Below, one piece after another: positions 40,715 to 49,994 of a stretch of 64,000 bases of DNA. Origin of the DNA: Actinomadura terrae. Its GTDB lineage: Bacteria > Actinomycetota > Actinomycetes > Streptosporangiales > Streptosporangiaceae. The stretch is taken from assembly GCF_022751215.1 (NCBI RefSeq), contig NZ_JAICDG010000002.1:1426001-1490000 (forward strand), in the 5' to 3' direction. A program made the translations under genes and the position numbers. Within the stretch, counting starts at the first letter, position 1. Each line of letters opens with the position of its first letter. The notes beneath the pieces are model-generated. The model was given only the letters and a program-made list of their open reading frames with translations, was not told where the DNA came from and searched no databases.

Positions 40715-42734
40715 ATGACTGCCACATTCCTTGACCTGGTCAAGGTCCGCGGGCATCGGAATCATGGCGCACATAGACGCCGGCAAGACGACGACCGCCG
40801 AGCGCATCCTGTTCTACACCGGTGTCTCGCACCGGATCGGCGAGGTGCACGACGGCACCGCCGCGCTGGACTTCATGAAACAGGAGCGCGACCGCGGCAT
40901 CACGATCACCTCCGCCGCGACGACCTGCCACTGGGACGGGCACACGCTCAACCTCATCGACACCCCGGGCCACGTCGACTTCACCGTCGAGGTCGAGCGC
41001 TGCCTGCGGGTGCTCGACGGCGCGGTCGCGGTGTTCGACGCCGTCGCCGGGGTCGAGCCGCAATCGGAGACCGTGTGGCGGCAGGCCGACCGGTACGGCG
41101 TGCCGCGCGTCTGCTTCGTCAACAAGATGGACCGCGCGGGCGCCGACCTGGACCGCTGCGTCACGATGATCGCCGACCGGCTCGGCGCGGTGCCGCTGCC
41201 CGTGCAGCTGCCGATCGGCGCCGAGGGCGGCTTCACCGGCGTCGTCGACCTGGTGGCGATGCGGGCGCTGGTGTGGTCGGGCGACGACTTCTCCGTACGC
41301 GACGTCCCGTCCGCGCTGGTCGAGGAGGCGAGACGACGACGCGGGCGGCTCGTCGAGACCGTCGCGGAGCTGGACGAGCCGCTCATGGGCCTGTACCTGG
41401 AGGGCGTCGAGCCGTCCGCCGAGCAGCTGGACGCCGCGATCCGGCGGGTGACGCTCGCCTCGGCGGCGACCCCGGTGTTCTGCGGCAGCGCGTTCAAGAA
41501 CAAGGGCGTGCAGCCGCTGCTGGACGGCGTCGTCCGATATCTGCCCTCGCCCCTCGACGTGGGCGGGGACGATCGAGAGCGCCCACCCGAGGACGAGCCG
41601 CTGTCCGCGCTGGCGTTCAAGATCATGAGTGACCGGCACCTCGGGCGGCTGACGTTCGTCCGGATCTACTCCGGACGGCTGGTCGCCGGGGCATCGGTGT
41701 GGAACAGCGTCAAGGGACGGAGGGAACGCGTCGGCAAGCTCTACCGCATGCACGCGAACGCGCGCGAGGAGATCGCGTCGGCGGGCGCGGGCGACATCGT
41801 CGCGGTCATGGGCCTGAAACGGACCACGACCGGCGAGACGCTGTGCGCGGAGTCGCACCCGGTGGTCCTGGAGTCGATGGACTTCCCCGCCCCGGTCATC
41901 GAGGTCGCCGTCGAGCCCCGCTCGCGGGGCGACCAGGAGCGGCTCGGCGCCGCGATCGCGCGGCTCGCCGAGGAGGACCCGTCCTTCAGCGTGCACGGCG
42001 ACGCGCGGACCGGCCAGACCGTCCTCGGCGGGATGGGCGAGCTGCACCTGGAGGTCCTCGTCGACCGGATGAAGGAGGAGTTCGGCGTGGAGGCGAACGT
42101 CGGCAGGCCCCGCGTCGCCTACCGCGAGACGATCCGCGGCCGCGCCGAGAAGGTCGAGTACAAGCACCGCAAGCAGTCGGGCGGCAAGGGCCAGTACGCG
42201 AAGGTGCTGATCTCGGTCGAGCCCTGCGACGTCCCGTACGAGTTCGTGAACCGGGTCACCGGCGGGCGGATTCCGCGCGAGTTCATCCCGTCGGTGGATG
42301 CGGGCTGCCAGGACGCGATGCGCTCCGGCGTGCTCGCCGGGTTCGAGATGACCGGGGTGCGGGTCACGCTGCTCGACGGCGACTTCCACCCGGTCGACTC
42401 GTCCGAGACGGCGTTCCGGATCGCCGGTTCGCTGGTCTTCCGGGACGCGGTGCGGCGGGCGGCGCCGGTACTGCTCGAACCGGTGATGGCCGTCGAGGTC
42501 GGCACGCCCGAGGCGCATCTCGGCGACGTGATCGGCGATCTCCAGGCCCGGCGCGGCCGGGTCGGGTCGATCGGCGCCGCCGGGGTCCGGGCCCGGGTGC
42601 CGCTGTCGGAGATGTTCGGCTATGTCGGAGATCTTCGGAGTGCGACGTCGGGCCGCGCCGTGTTCTCGATGCGGTTCGACTCCTACGCGGAGGTCCCCCC
42701 GGCCCGCGCCGAGGAGATCATCAGGACCGCGTGA
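40715..42734 (+). CDS. Elongation factor G paralogue with an apparent one-base N-terminal frameshift
   Basis: The ATG at 40715 has a near-ideal AAGGAGG site and encodes [12 protein letters not shown], the canonical EF-G opening. The rest of the protein continues in a frame shifted by one base at about 40751: [31 protein letters not shown], then DTPGHVDFT and NKMDRAGAD. Dropping one G of the CGCGGGC run restores K-V-R-G-I-G-I-M. The only continuous frame would start at TTG 40731, without a ribosome site. Domains II-V follow complete (about 667 residues), including the RGITIT switch and the domain IV loop [12 protein letters not shown]. It is probably a second EF-G (FusA2-type). Sequencing error, a recent mutation or programmed frameshifting are all possible. 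Confidence 0.78.
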
Positions 42735-42740
42735 CCGCAC

Positions 42741-42776
42741 GCCCCGGGGGCCCAACAGAGGTCGGGTCCCCGGGGC
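42741..42776 (+). terminator. Terminator hairpin after the EF-G paralogue
   Basis: GCCCCGGGGGCCC (42741-42753) pairs with GGGTCCCCGGGGC (42764-42776) with one mismatch around a 10-base loop. It lies 7 bases after the EF-G stop and 16 bases before the end of the converging regulator gene, so it can serve both. Confidence 0.75.
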
Positions 42777-42791
42777 CACGGGTCCCCCGGG

Positions 42792-43622
42792 TCATCCGAA
42801 CGCGCGCATGGCGGTGCTGATCATGTCGCGGCTGTCCGCGGGCGGCAGCGCCACGTCCTCGATGAGCTTCCAGGTGTCGGACAGGTCGCGGCCCGCGAGG
42901 TCGATGCCGAGCGCGCCGTGCACGAACGAGATCTTGTCCTTGATGACGGGGAACTCCAGCACGTCGAACGAGCCGTGCAGCCCCGCGTGCGCGCCCGCGC
43001 TGAACGGGATGACGCGCATGGTCGTGTGCTCGTCCTCCGACAGCTCCAGCAGATGGGCGCACTGCGCGAGCATGACCTCGGGCGGGCCGCCGCGCAGCGC
43101 GCTCTCGCAGAAGATCACGTCGAGCGTCCGGGGCAGGCCGCCCGGCCGGTGCCGCTGCCGGTGGGCGAGCAGCTCCCACTCCTCATCGACGTCCACCTCG
43201 GGGATGTGGTGCTCGAAGCCGAGCCGGGCGTAGGGCTCGGCGCGCACCAGCTCAGGCACCACCGGAATGCCGTAGGTGTGCACGGTCGTCGCCTCCGACT
43301 CCAGCGTGTACAGGTCGCGGACGAGGGCCTTCAGCCGTCCCGCGTGCGGGGCGAGCCACGGCGGCCCGGCCGGACGGGAGGCGAGGTCGATCACCACCGT
43401 CCGCATGTCGTGCGGGGGGACGCCGTAGCCGTCGAGGATCTCGCGGGCCTGGTCGGGGGTGACGTGCTCGAATCCGGTCTCCAACCGGATGAGCCAGTCC
43501 GCGTCGTGGCCGAGCCTCGCCGACGCGGAGTCGTAGGACAGTTCCAGCGCCTCGCGGATCTGCCGGAAGTGCAGACCCAGCCTGCGGGCGTTGATGTTCG
43601 GTGCGCGATAGTCAACCGGCAT
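42792..43622 (-). CDS. XRE-family regulator with DUF5753-type C-terminus
   Basis: A 276-residue protein. The N-terminal helix-turn-helix LGLHFRQIREALELSYDSASARLGHDADWLIRLETG is followed by VTPDQAREILDGYGV. The C-terminal domain of about 190 residues has YARLGFEHHIPEV, RTLDVIFCESALRGG, MLAQCAHLLELSEDEHTTMRVIPFSAGAHAGLHGSFDVLEF and DTWKLIEDVALPP, the DUF5753 pattern. Such proteins are usually paired with a small DUF397 protein and affect development; no DUF397 gene is adjacent. The start ATG 43622 is taken where the MPVDYRAPNINARRLG family-like opening begins. Confidence 0.88.
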   Translation of the reverse strand: MPVDYRAPNINARRLGLHFRQIREALELSYDSASARLGHDADWLIRLETGFEHVTPDQAREILDGYGVPPHDMRTVVIDLASRPAGPPWLAPHAGRLKALVRDLYTLESEATTVHTYGIPVVPELVRAEPYARLGFEHHIPEVDVDEEWELLAHRQRHRPGGLPRTLDVIFCESALRGGPPEVMLAQCAHLLELSEDEHTTMRVIPFSAGAHAGLHGSFDVLEFPVIKDKISFVHGALGIDLAGRDLSDTWKLIEDVALPPADSRDMISTAMRAFG

Positions 43623-43677
43623 GTCCCTATCGTGCGCCACGGATGGACGCTGTGCGCAGCGAATCGGTAACACGGTG

Positions 43678-44460
43678 TCAGGAATTCTCGGCCGGGCCCC
43701 GCTCCGATCCGGGGTCGAAGCCTTTCATCCGTTCGAGCACCCGGTCGGCGGTCGGCGCCTCCATGCGGTCGACGATCCGCCCGTCGGACAGGAACACGAC
43801 CTGGTCGGCGTACCCGGCGGCGGCGGGGTCGTGGGTGACCATGACGATCGTCTGGCCGAACTCCTGGACCGAGCCGCGCAGGAACGCCAGCACCTCCCCG
43901 CTGGAGCGCGAGTCGAGGTTGCCGGTCGGCTCGTCCGCGAACACGATCTCGGGACGCGACGCCAGCGCCCGCGCGCACGCCACCCGCTGCTGCTGCCCGC
44001 CCGACAGCTCGCTCGGCCGGTGCGAGAGCCGCGGCCGGAGCCCGACCGTGTCGATGATCCGGTCGACCCACGCCGCGTCGGGACGGCGCCCGGCGACGTC
44101 CATCGGAAGCGTGATGTTCTCCAGCGCCGACAGCGTCGGCACCAGGTTGAACGCCTGGAACACGAAACCGATCCGGTCGCGGCGCAGCGCGGTCAGCTGC
44201 CGGTCGCGCAGCGGTGACAGCGCCGTGTCCCCGATGTACACCTCGCCGCCGTCGACGCGGTCGAGCCCGGCCATGCAGTGCATGAGCGTCGACTTCCCCG
44301 ACCCCGACGGCCCCATGACGGCGGTGAACCGGCCGCGCGGCATCGCGATCGTGACCTCGTCCAGGGCCGTCACGCCCGTCGCGTCCGAGCCGTAGACCCT
44401 GGTGACCCGCTCGGCCCGCGCCGCGGCCATGCCGGTGGTGACGTCCGCTGTGATGCTCAT
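43678..44460 (-). CDS. Orphan ABC transporter ATPase (MacB/LolD-like)
   Basis: A 260-residue nucleotide-binding protein. It has Walker A GPSGSGKST, the Q loop VFQAFNLVPTL, the signature LSGGQQQR, Walker B EIVFADEPTGNLD and switch TMVTHD-type His (VTHDPAAA), so it is catalytically complete. The class normally pairs with an FtsX-type permease, but neither neighbour is a permease; the next gene downstream is the XRE regulator, 55 bases away. The permease may be elsewhere or lost. ATG 44460 is chosen for GGGGAG eight bases upstream; an upstream in-frame start at 44502 would add 14 residues. Confidence 0.9.
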   Translation of the reverse strand: MSITADVTTGMAAARAERVTRVYGSDATGVTALDEVTIAMPRGRFTAVMGPSGSGKSTLMHCMAGLDRVDGGEVYIGDTALSPLRDRQLTALRRDRIGFVFQAFNLVPTLSALENITLPMDVAGRRPDAAWVDRIIDTVGLRPRLSHRPSELSGGQQQRVACARALASRPEIVFADEPTGNLDSRSSGEVLAFLRGSVQEFGQTIVMVTHDPAAAGYADQVVFLSDGRIVDRMEAPTADRVLERMKGFDPGSERGPAENS

Positions 44461-44671
44461 TCCGATCTCCCCTGTCGTGGCTGGGGGACCAGTCCAGCCC
44501 ACGGCGCGGGACGGGCGTCAGCGCGCAACGTCGAGGGGGCGGGCGACTTACGTCGGTGGCGCGGGGCCGGGCGTCCGACTTTCGTAGGGCGTCCGCGCGC
44601 GGCGATCATCCCCGGCGATCCGCCGGGGTAGTCTCACCCCGAACGCTGCCGAAGGGGACGGATCACATCCG

Positions 44672-45379
44672 ATGGGCGCCGGGCCGGTTTCTGGTGGGGG
44701 GGCGACCCCCCACGCCCCCCGGAACAGCTCTGTCAGGCTGCTCGTCGTCGACGACGAGCCGATGGTGTGCGCGCACCTGCGGACGATCCTCACCGCCGAG
44801 GACGGCCTGGACGTCGTCGGCGAGGCGCACGACGGCGCCGAGGCCGTCGAGTCCGTGCTGCGGCTCGCGCCCGACGTCGTCCTGATGGACCTGCGGATGC
44901 CGGGCGTGGACGGCCTGACCGCCATCGAGCGCATCGCGGCGCTGCGCCGCCCGCCGGTGGTGGTCGCGCTCACCACCTTCGACGCCGACTCCTACGTGCT
45001 GCGCGCGATGCGGGCGGGCGCGGCGGGCTTCCTGCTGAAGTCGACGCCGCCGGAGGACCTCGTCGGGCTCGTCCGGGTCGCCGCCGACGGCCACACGGTG
45101 ATGTCCCCGGCCGCGACCCGCCGCCTGCTGGCCTCCGCCGACGACCGCCGCCGGGCCGACCGGCGCCGCGCGTCCCTGGTCGAGGCGCTGACCGAGCGCG
45201 AGACGCAGGTGCTGACCTGCCTGGGCGAGGGCCTGTCGAACGCCCAGATCGCGCGCCGCCTCCACCTCACCGAGGCGACCGTGAAGGGCTACGTCTCCCG
45301 GCTGCTGATGAAGCTCGACTGCGCGAACCGCACCCAGGCGGGCCTCCTGGCCTACGAGTCCGGCCTCTGTACCCCCTGA
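44672..45379 (+). CDS. Orphan NarL/LuxR-type response regulator
   Basis: A 235-residue regulator. The receiver domain has VVDDEPMVCAHL, the phospho-Asp in DVVLMDLRMPG and Lys in FLLKSTPPEDL. A LuxR-type helix-turn-helix follows (LTERETQVLTCLGEGLSNAQIARRLHLTEATVKGYVSRLL). No histidine kinase gene is adjacent, so the partner is unknown. The only in-frame start upstream of the receiver is ATG 44672, giving a 20-residue Gly/Pro-rich lead. That lead contains an 8-bp perfect hairpin (44695-44713) which could restrain translation. It is divergent from the ABC ATPase. Confidence 0.9.
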   Translation: MGAGPVSGGGATPHAPRNSSVRLLVVDDEPMVCAHLRTILTAEDGLDVVGEAHDGAEAVESVLRLAPDVVLMDLRMPGVDGLTAIERIAALRRPPVVVALTTFDADSYVLRAMRAGAAGFLLKSTPPEDLVGLVRVAADGHTVMSPAATRRLLASADDRRRADRRRASLVEALTERETQVLTCLGEGLSNAQIARRLHLTEATVKGYVSRLLMKLDCANRTQAGLLAYESGLCTP

Positions 45380-45544
45380 ATCATCACATTGTGTGATGTG
45401 GAGGGCGGGCCGTTCGGCGATGGGGCGGTACCGCTCAGCGAGCGGTTGGCGGCGCTCTCCGCAAGGGATGCGCAGCGGGTGGGCCGTGCGCGGGTGGCGG
45501 TTTACGTTTCGGGCCTCTGTTGTCGCGTTTGAAAGGCGTTCAGC

Positions 45545-47152
45545 ATGAAGCCGAAGAGATGGCGCCTGATGGTGGCCGCCGTCGCGTCGTTGGGCGCGGC
45601 GTCGGTGGCGTTCACGGTGTCGGGTCCGGCGGGCGGGACGGTGCTCAAGGCGCCCGCGTGCGCGGCCAATACCGTGGTGCAGACCGACCAGGGGCCCGTG
45701 TGCGGGACGGTGGGCGACGGCCTCCAGTCGTGGCTCGGGGTGCCGTACGCGGCGCCGCCGGTGGGCGATCTGCGGTGGGCCCCGCCCGAGCCGCACGCGA
45801 AGTGGACCGACACCTACCAGGCGACGGAGCGGGGCAGCTCCTGCCCGCAGCCGCAGGGCCTCGGGCCGGGTTCGACCAATGAGGACTGCCTGCGGCTGAA
45901 CATCGTCCGGCCGCAGAACGCCGACAAGCCGCTCGCGGTGATGGTCGAGCTGCACGGCGGCGGGTTCCGGTTGGGCGGGCCGTCCGACGGGTCGCATCTG
46001 GCCAAGGACGGGAATGTTCTTCACGTCGGCGTCGGATACCGGCTCGGTATCTTTGGATTCCTCACGCACGAGGGTTTCGGGAAGAACGCCGGAAACTACG
46101 CCCTCCAGGATCAACAGGCGGCGTTGCGCTGGGTGCAACAGAACATCGCGCGGTTCGGCGGCGACCCGAAGAACGTGACCATTTTCGGCGCGTCCGCCGG
46201 TGGGTCGAGCGTGTGCGCGAACAGCGTGTCGCCGACCGCGAAGGGACTTTTCCAGAAGGGGATCTCCCAGAGTGGCGAGTACAACTCGCTGCGTGGCGTC
46301 GACACCCAGTGGCAGGCGCAGGACTGCAAGGCCAAGCTGCCGAGCGAAGCCGAGGCGCAGGCCGCCGGTAGGCGTTTCGCCACCGCGCTCGGCTGCGCGG
46401 ACGCGGCGTGCCTGCGGAAACTGCCCGTGCAGAAACTGCTGGACCAGGCGGGCGGCGGCATCGGCGCCGACCGCGGGACGCAGGGTCCGGTCGTCGACGG
46501 CAGGACCCTGCCGCTCGCGCCCGGCGAAGCGTTCGCCAAGGGGAAGATCAACGACGTCTCGCTCATGCACGGCGTCGCCCGCGACGAGACGCAGCTCAGG
46601 GCGGCCACCACGCCCGCGGAGTACCAGGCGCTGATCAAGGAGCAGTACGGCGACATCGCCGACGAGGTCATGAAGCTGTACCCGATCAACCGCTACCCCG
46701 AGCCGTCGGCGTTCATCGCCTCCCGGACGATCATCGCCGATTCGAACTCGGTGTGCCCGGCGCTGCTCAACGACAAGCGGCTGGCCCGGCATATCAAGGT
46801 GTTCGCGTACCAGACCGACAACTCCGACGCGCCGCCCATGTTCTTCCTGGACAAGACGAAACCCAACGGTTCCTACCACATCAGTGAGAGCCCGTTCCTG
46901 TCGCCGTTCCCCGGCGGCGGCGAGCTGACCCAGAACCAGAAGTCGTTCGGCGCACAGCTCACCGCGCAATGGACGGGTTTCGCGCGCACCGGGAATCCGA
47001 CCGTGGACGGAACGCCGTTCTGGTCGCCGTTCACCACCGCCGACAACGCGGTGATGAAGCTCGTTCCCGCAGGTGACAGTGAACTCACCCGGGAGATCGG
47101 CGAGCAGCACCACTGTGGATTCTGGGACCGGTACACCCCCTACCGCCGCTGA
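45545..47152 (+). CDS. Secreted type-B carboxylesterase
   Basis: A 535-residue alpha/beta hydrolase with a signal peptide (MKPKRWRLMVAAVASLGAASVAF). Type-B features are LGVPYAAPPVGDLRW, NEDCLRLNIVRP, the oxyanion ELHGGGFRLGG, and the nucleophile elbow in VTIFGASAGGSSVC. Further on are GVARDETQLR with a candidate acid and EQHHCGFWDRY with the C-terminal His. Cys pairs (CAANTVVQTDQGPVC and others) suit an extracellular location. It hydrolyses esters outside the cell; the natural substrate is unknown. A LytTR regulator and a secreted PQQ-propeller protein follow on the same strand. Confidence 0.88.
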   Translation: MKPKRWRLMVAAVASLGAASVAFTVSGPAGGTVLKAPACAANTVVQTDQGPVCGTVGDGLQSWLGVPYAAPPVGDLRWAPPEPHAKWTDTYQATERGSSCPQPQGLGPGSTNEDCLRLNIVRPQNADKPLAVMVELHGGGFRLGGPSDGSHLAKDGNVLHVGVGYRLGIFGFLTHEGFGKNAGNYALQDQQAALRWVQQNIARFGGDPKNVTIFGASAGGSSVCANSVSPTAKGLFQKGISQSGEYNSLRGVDTQWQAQDCKAKLPSEAEAQAAGRRFATALGCADAACLRKLPVQKLLDQAGGGIGADRGTQGPVVDGRTLPLAPGEAFAKGKINDVSLMHGVARDETQLRAATTPAEYQALIKEQYGDIADEVMKLYPINRYPEPSAFIASRTIIADSNSVCPALLNDKRLARHIKVFAYQTDNSDAPPMFFLDKTKPNGSYHISESPFLSPFPGGGELTQNQKSFGAQLTAQWTGFARTGNPTVDGTPFWSPFTTADNAVMKLVPAGDSELTREIGEQHHCGFWDRYTPYRR

Positions 47153-47175
47153 ATTGTCGGGGAACGTCCAATGTT

Positions 47176-48165
47176 GTGCCCTACGTGCCAGAGCCGCACC
47201 TGCCCATTGATCGCTGGCGAGCACCTGGATTCCATGAGTGCATGCACGCCACTGTGGTCGCCGGCGCCTGCGGCCTCGCCGCGATGATCATCGGCATGCG
47301 CACCGTCGCCCGGCACCGACCGCCCGTGGGCGGCCGCACCCCCGCCGACCGCTCCCGCCACGGCGGGAGCCCGGCGGGGGGCGCGGCGCGGGCGATCGGC
47401 GGTGTCGCGCGCGCGGCACGGGCGCTCCACGGCGGCCCGTCCGCCGGCGGCGCCGAGGCCGCCGCGCGGCACCTGCGGGCGGCGCTCGGCTGCGCCGCCG
47501 TCGCGGTGACCGACGGCGAGCACCTGCTCGCCTGGGACGGCACGGGCACGCGGCACGCCCCAGAGGCTCCCGAGCACGCCCGCACCGGCGAGGTCCGGTG
47601 CGCCGACCCGCGCTGCCCCGTGCGCCGCGTCGTGGCCGTCCCGTTCGACGGCGGCACGCTCGCCGCGTACGGCCCGGCGGTGACCCGGGACGTCCTCGAC
47701 GACGTCGTGTTACTGCTGAAACCCCGGGGCGGTTCCGCGGAGTGTGGGGCGACGTCCCCCCGCGAGGAACCGGCTCGTTCGCACGAACGCGCTACGGACG
47801 GGGCCCCGGGCCGCCCGCCCACCGCCGAGGTCATCCCCGCCGGGGTGGGCAGCGTGATCCGGTTCGTCCGCCGCGCGGACGTGCGCTATGCCGAGGCGCA
47901 CGGCGACTACGCGCGGCTCTACACGCAGGCGGGCAGCCATCTCGTCCGGGTGTCGCTGGCGGCGCTGGAGGAGGCGTGGGGCGATGCCGGTTTCGTCCGC
48001 ATCCACCGGTCGCACCTGGTGGCGCTCGCGCACGTCGACGAGATGGTCCTGGACCGCGGCCGGTGCACGCTGCGCGTCGGCGGCGCCCGCCTGACCGTCA
48101 GCCGTCGCAACACCGGCGCGCTCCGCGACCGCCTGGTCCGCGACATCCGTCCGGGCTCGCCCTGA
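47176..48165 (+). CDS. LytTR DNA-binding regulator with GAF-like N-terminus
   Basis: About 329 residues. A possible hydrophobic segment (ATVVAGACGLAAMIIGM) lies near the start. A GAF-like region (about residues 90-185) has AALGCAAVAVTDGEHLLAWDG and two Cys in RCADPRCPVRR, and a C-terminal LytTR domain runs from VIRFVRRADVRYAEAHGDYARLYT through GFVRIHRSHLVALAHVDEM. LytTR factors act on extracellular-function genes, which fits the flanking secreted esterase and PQQ protein. The start is uncertain: GTG 47176, GTG 47185 or ATG 47242. Codon 179 (from 47176) is TTA (47710-47712), so expression may depend on the rare leucyl-tRNA. Confidence 0.8.
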   Translation: MPYVPEPHLPIDRWRAPGFHECMHATVVAGACGLAAMIIGMRTVARHRPPVGGRTPADRSRHGGSPAGGAARAIGGVARAARALHGGPSAGGAEAAARHLRAALGCAAVAVTDGEHLLAWDGTGTRHAPEAPEHARTGEVRCADPRCPVRRVVAVPFDGGTLAAYGPAVTRDVLDDVVLLLKPRGGSAECGATSPREEPARSHERATDGAPGRPPTAEVIPAGVGSVIRFVRRADVRYAEAHGDYARLYTQAGSHLVRVSLAALEEAWGDAGFVRIHRSHLVALAHVDEMVLDRGRCTLRVGGARLTVSRRNTGALRDRLVRDIRPGSP

Positions 48166-48324
48166 GGCCCGGCCCCCCGAACCGGCCGTGTCCCGACGGG
48201 CCCAGCCCCGATCGACCTTCAAAAGGCCCGCCCGACCGGTGCGTTCGAGGGACAGCTCCCATACAGGTCCGGCCGGATTTCCCAGAGCGTCCGGCCGGAA
48301 CCCCGCCAAGTGAAGGGAACGACG

Positions 48325-49914
48325 ATGCATCCGATCGGACGCGGCCGCCTGCTGAAGGCGGCCGCCGTACTCGCCGCGGGCTGTCTGGCCGTGGCGTCGA
48401 GCGTGACGAGCGCCTCGGGCCGGCCGATGTCGGGCGACTGGCCCACCTGGCAGAAGGACATGCGCGGCTCCCGCTATGCCGCGCAGGAACGCCAGATCAA
48501 CACCAGGAACGTCGGCGACCTGAAGCTGAAGTGGGCCTTCGGCTTCCCCCGCCAGGCCGGCGCCCCGCACAGCCAGCCGGCGGTGGTCGGCGACACGATC
48601 TACTTCGGCGGCCCCGACGGCCAGTTCCGGGCGCTGAACGCCAGGACCGGCGCGCCGAAGTGGCAGTTCGACCTGTCCACCGTCGGGACCGGGTTCACCC
48701 AGGTCCGGGACGGCGCGTCGGTGACCGAGGGGCACGTCTACTTCGGCGACACCCGCGGCTACATCTACTCGCTCGACCAGCGGAGCGGCAAGCTCGACTG
48801 GGCGACGCGGGTCGAGGACCACGTCAGCGCCACCGTCACCAGCTCGCCGATCGTGTTCCGCGGCCGGGTGTACGTCGGGGTGTCCAGCGGTGAGAACCTC
48901 ATGGGCAAGGAGCACCCCTGCTGCACCTTCCGCGGGCAGGTCAACGCGCTGGACGCGCGCACCGGCAAGATCGATTGGAAGTTCTACACGGTCCCCGAGC
49001 CGAAGCAGGACGGGACGTGGCCGAACGGCGTGCCGCGCTACGGGCCGTCGGGCGCCGGGGTGTGGAGCACGCCTGCCATCGACCCCGAGACCCGGACGCT
49101 GTACGTCGGCACCGGGCAGAACTACAGCGGCAGCGGCGGGCACTTCGACTCGGTGCTCGCGCTGGACACCGACACCGGCAAGGCGCGCTGGACGCGCAAG
49201 ATGACCGACGTCGACACCTGGCGGCGCGAGTGCAACAGCCCCTCCCCCGAGGACCAGAAGTACTGCCCGAACCTGCCCGACGGCACCGCGCTCGACTTCG
49301 ACCTCGGCGCGGCGCCGAACCTGTTCACGGCCGGTGGCAAGCACCTGATCGGCATCGGCCAGAAGCTCGGCGTCTACCACGTCCTGGACGCGAGCACCGG
49401 TGAGATCGTCTGGCAGCGGCAGCTCTCCAAGCCGATGCCGGGCGGCGGGCTGAGCGGGATCCAGTGGGGCAGCAGCTACGACGGCCACCGCCTCTACATC
49501 GCGACCTACATGGGCAACCCCGGCACGCTGTACGCCATCGACCCGGCCAACGGGCACATCATCTGGAACACCCCGAACCCGGCGGACGGCTGCACGACCG
49601 GCGGCGCGGCGCAGTACCCGAACGTGTGCCGCCTCGGCCACCCGCCCGCGGTGAGCACCTCGCCCGGCCTGGTGTGGGAGGGCAGCATGGACGGCAAGCT
49701 GCGCGCCTACTCCGCCGAGGACGGCAAGGTCCTGTGGTCCTTCGACACGATCACCGACATCCCGACCGTCAACGGCGGCGTCGGGCGCGGCGGCTCCCTC
49801 TCCGGCGGGGGCGGCGCGGTGGTCTCGCAGGGCATGGTCTACGCCCTGACCGGTGACATGTTCACCCCCTACCCGAACGACAAGGGATCGGTGCTGCTGG
49901 CCTTCGGCCGCTAG
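48325..49914 (+). CDS. Secreted PQQ-binding-like beta-propeller protein (quinoprotein dehydrogenase-like)
   Basis: A 529-residue exported protein. A signal peptide (LLKAAAVLAAGCLAVASSVTSASG) precedes tandem propeller blades, for example VGDTIYFGGPDGQFRALNA, VYFGDTRGYIYSLDQRSG and LYAIDPANGHIIWNTPN. Adjacent cysteines in KEHPCCTFRG could form the vicinal disulfide found over PQQ in quinoprotein alcohol dehydrogenases. No CxxCH haem motif is present, so electrons would go to a separate acceptor. The opening DWPTWQKDMRGSRY resembles polyvinyl-alcohol-dehydrogenase-type proteins. ATG 48325 has GAAGGGAAC upstream. A role with the esterase in oxidising an extracellular polymer or alcohol is an inference. 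Confidence 0.82.
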   Translation: MHPIGRGRLLKAAAVLAAGCLAVASSVTSASGRPMSGDWPTWQKDMRGSRYAAQERQINTRNVGDLKLKWAFGFPRQAGAPHSQPAVVGDTIYFGGPDGQFRALNARTGAPKWQFDLSTVGTGFTQVRDGASVTEGHVYFGDTRGYIYSLDQRSGKLDWATRVEDHVSATVTSSPIVFRGRVYVGVSSGENLMGKEHPCCTFRGQVNALDARTGKIDWKFYTVPEPKQDGTWPNGVPRYGPSGAGVWSTPAIDPETRTLYVGTGQNYSGSGGHFDSVLALDTDTGKARWTRKMTDVDTWRRECNSPSPEDQKYCPNLPDGTALDFDLGAAPNLFTAGGKHLIGIGQKLGVYHVLDASTGEIVWQRQLSKPMPGGGLSGIQWGSSYDGHRLYIATYMGNPGTLYAIDPANGHIIWNTPNPADGCTTGGAAQYPNVCRLGHPPAVSTSPGLVWEGSMDGKLRAYSAEDGKVLWSFDTITDIPTVNGGVGRGGSLSGGGGAVVSQGMVYALTGDMFTPYPNDKGSVLLAFGR

Positions 49915-49930
49915 TCACCGGCTGCGAACC

Positions 49931-49972
49931 GGGCGGCCCGTCGAAGACGCTCTCCCAGCCGGCGGGCCGCCC
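49931..49972. terminator. Bidirectional hairpin terminator, 10-bp stem
   Basis: GGGCGGCCCG (49931-49940) and CGGGCCGCCC (49963-49972) pair exactly across a 22-base loop, between the PQQ-protein gene (end 49914) and the converging regulator (end 49995). Confidence 0.65.
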
Positions 49973-49994
49973 TCAGCCGTTCTCGACCTCGTTC

